Made by a program: the position numbers and the translations under genes. A stretch of DNA of 36,526 bases from JBFFXF01 sp041569895 (GTDB taxonomy: Bacteria > Planctomycetota > UBA8108 > JACQVS01). Within the stretch, counting starts at the first letter, position 1, and the number at the start of each line of letters is the position of its first letter. The DNA lies in contig JBFFXF010000036.1 in NCBI GenBank assembly GCA_041569895.1, forward strand, positions 1 to 36,526, written 5' to 3'. The notes beneath the pieces are model-generated. The model made no database searches. It saw only the letters and a program-made list of their open reading frames with translations, and had not been told where the DNA came from. This document shows, in pieces, positions 35,119 to 36,526 of the stretch.

Positions 35119-36526
35119 TCTGGCGGGAAGTCTTCGGCGGCTCTTACCCTCTCCAGCGCCTCGTCGTAGGCCAGGAAGGGCGCTCGGGTTTCCGGATGCG
35201 GCAGGTACGGCGTGTTGTGCGGTCCCCCGCTCGGGATGGCGTGGATCTGCACGTTCGACGGGAACGGGTAGAGCACCTCGGTGACCCGCGCCGCCAGGAC
35301 GACGGGATCGAGGATGAAGTTGCGGGCGAGGAGGAGGTGGCTCTCCCGCGCGCACGAGAAGCCGTTCACCGGTCCGGCGATGCCGACGATCCGGTCGACG
35401 GTGACGCCGGCGTGCCGCAGGGCCCGAGACGCGACGACGGCGCGCTGCGCCCCGCCCGAGAACCCGACGATCTCGACCGACTCGCCCGGCGCGACGCCTC
35501 GGTGGAAGACGATGTCCCTCGCGAGGTCGTATCCGAAGCCGTTCGAGAAATTGAAGAGCGACCACACCACGTCGGCGACGCCGCCGTAGCGATAGGGTGA
35601 CGTCCATACCTCGACGTCCGGCGGAGCGGCCTCGCGCAGGGCGGCCTCGAGCGGGTGGATCATCTGCTCGGAGGCGCTGTCGGCGTGGATCCCCTGGGTG
35701 ACGATGATCTCGTCGGGACCCCTCGAGACGACCGGGCCATGAGGACCCGCCGGCGGCGTCTTGTGATCGAAGAGCGGACCGACGAGCGGCACCGCGCCGA
35801 GCAGGTCGCGGAACGTGTCGAGCGGCGTGTGACGCCGGCGAACGCGGAAGCGCCAGGTGAACGCGTCGATGCCGTTCCGCCAGTCCTCGACGAAGCCGAG
35901 CGCGGCCCGTTCGAGCGTCACCGGCGTCATCGGCAGGCGCCGCTCGAAGGCGGTGCCGTGAAACCCCGACTCGATGGCGCTGAAGGGCGACTTGACGATC
36001 TCGAAGGCGAGCTCCTTGACGCCGATGACGAGCGCCACCGGCACGTCGATGACGAGCTGCGGCCACTCCCACCACGCCATGTCGTCCCAGCCGACCGTCG
36101 CGGGAGCGCGTCGCTTCTCGAGCGGCGGCTGGTAGGCGACCGAGTCGTACCCGATAAGCGTGCCGCTCCCGTCGAGGTAGTCGACGAGGGTGAGCGCGTC
36201 GATGCCGATGCCGTCGTAGATGTAGGAGCGCAGCGTGATGCTCGGCGCGCCGTCGTCGATCGCCCGGGCGAGATCACGGTAGAGCTCGTCGCGGTCGGGG
36301 ACGAGGATGCCCCGCCAGCGCGGCGCGGCGCCGGGCGGCGCGCTCGCCGTCCAGTAGTCGAGCGTGCGTCGCAGCTCCTCGATCGGACGCTCGTCCTCGC
36401 CCGGCTGGCGGCTGAAGACGACCGTGCTGTAGACGCGGCCGCGGTGCTCGATGAGACGCTCGAGCTCTTCCGGTCCGGGCCGCAGCAGGCAGCCGCCGAG
36501 CAACAGGGCGGCGCCAATGGCGGCGG
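35109..36526 (-). CDS. Alpha/beta-hydrolase-like lipoprotein, 5' partial
   Basis: At least 471 residues are present and the frame is open to the window's right edge. The upstream codons read AAIGAALLLGGC, a lipobox (LGGC), so the true start lies just outside and the protein is a membrane-anchored lipoprotein. An internal TTG at 36503 would remove the signal and is unlikely to be the start. Residues downstream include DEIIVTQGIHADS, SPYRYGGVADVVWSLFNFSNGFG and the nucleophile elbow VEIVGFSGGAQRAV (GxSxG), followed by IVGIAGPVNGF and a C-terminal IPSGGPHNTPYL with a candidate catalytic His. This suggests an esterase/lipase-type fold with unknown substrate. The last codons and the TAA stop lie in the repeat element, so the natural C-terminus may have been replaced. 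Confidence 0.75.
   Translation of the reverse strand, partial: AAIGAALLLGGCLLRPGPEELERLIEHRGRVYSTVVFSRQPGEDERPIEELRRTLDYWTASAPPGAAPRWRGILVPDRDELYRDLARAIDDGAPSITLRSYIYDGIGIDALTLVDYLDGSGTLIGYDSVAYQPPLEKRRAPATVGWDDMAWWEWPQLVIDVPVALVIGVKELAFEIVKSPFSAIESGFHGTAFERRLPMTPVTLERAALGFVEDWRNGIDAFTWRFRVRRRHTPLDTFRDLLGAVPLVGPLFDHKTPPAGPHGPVVSRGPDEIIVTQGIHADSASEQMIHPLEAALREAAPPDVEVWTSPYRYGGVADVVWSLFNFSNGFGYDLARDIVFHRGVAPGESVEIVGFSGGAQRAVVASRALRHAGVTVDRIVGIAGPVNGFSCARESHLLLARNFILDPVVLAARVTEVLYPFPSNVQIHAIPSGGPHNTPYLPHPETRAPFLAYDEALERVRAAEDFPPDDS

Noticed and set aside
33073..36075. A 1,000-codon minus-strand open frame
   Set aside because: It is antisense to the IPT/dockerin gene and out of frame with the lipoprotein, with Arg/Ala-rich composition typical of shadow frames in GC-rich DNA.

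Overview
This is a high-GC bacterial window that looks like an uncultivated Planctomycetota-type genome. The taxonomic hint comes from three large secreted proteins (lamin-tail plus CotH-like, IPT/TIG, repeated beta-sandwich modules) that end in dockerin-like EF-hand repeats of the form RGDxxxDGxxxxxDAxxxLxxLF. These are typical of that phylum and its neighbours. Assignment is by pattern only, since no marker gene is present. No rRNA, tRNA, CRISPR array or intact insertion sequence was seen.

Layout. (1) Bases 1-275 are a piece of a YqgE/AlgH-family gene of Bacteroidota flavour, fused abruptly to the interior of a minus-strand secreted giant (276-5339) whose dockerin is cut off. The contig end is probably chimeric. 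(2) Bases 5559-15352 are a plus-strand metabolic block. PfkB sugar kinase, a Lys-tailed zinc metallopeptidase and a D-Ala-D-Ala-ligase-like ATP-grasp enzyme are joined by stop/start overlaps. After a 225-base repeat- and promoter-bearing gap come sucrose-phosphate synthase/phosphatase, sucrose synthase and an aminoglycoside-phosphotransferase-like kinase, also joined by overlaps, and then a DUF6285 protein. (3) A 1649-residue LTD/CotH/IPT/dockerin protein runs on the minus strand (15445-20394), followed by a 634-base repeat-dense intergenic region and a bifunctional ATP sulfurylase/APS kinase (21029-22753, minus). (4) A hypothetical protein and a voltage-gated K+ channel with a zinc ribbon (plus) face an HPt protein and a PHP-domain protein (minus). 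(5) An etfB-etfA-membrane FeS oxidoreductase operon (plus) forms an ETF-to-quinone route. (6) A Tat-exported Gfo/Idh/MocA protein and an IPT/dockerin protein (plus) are followed by a minus-strand alpha/beta-hydrolase lipoprotein that runs off the right edge.

How genes work together. The sucrose enzymes plus the fructokinase-like PfkB can make sucrose from NDP-glucose and fructose-6-P, cleave it back to NDP-glucose and fructose, and re-phosphorylate the fructose. EtfBA and the FeS membrane protein pass electrons from acyl-CoA-type dehydrogenases (not in the window) to quinone. The metallopeptidase/ATP-grasp pair is the most open functional question.

Non-coding structure is unusually rich. There are dispersed GACCC(A/T)GGGTC palindromes, several tandem arrays with exact 6-base period, a 185-bp MITE-like element with long inverted ends, a 28-base repeat shared with another locus 20 kb away, and five candidate sigma70-type promoters all with 17-base spacing, one of which would give a leaderless mRNA.
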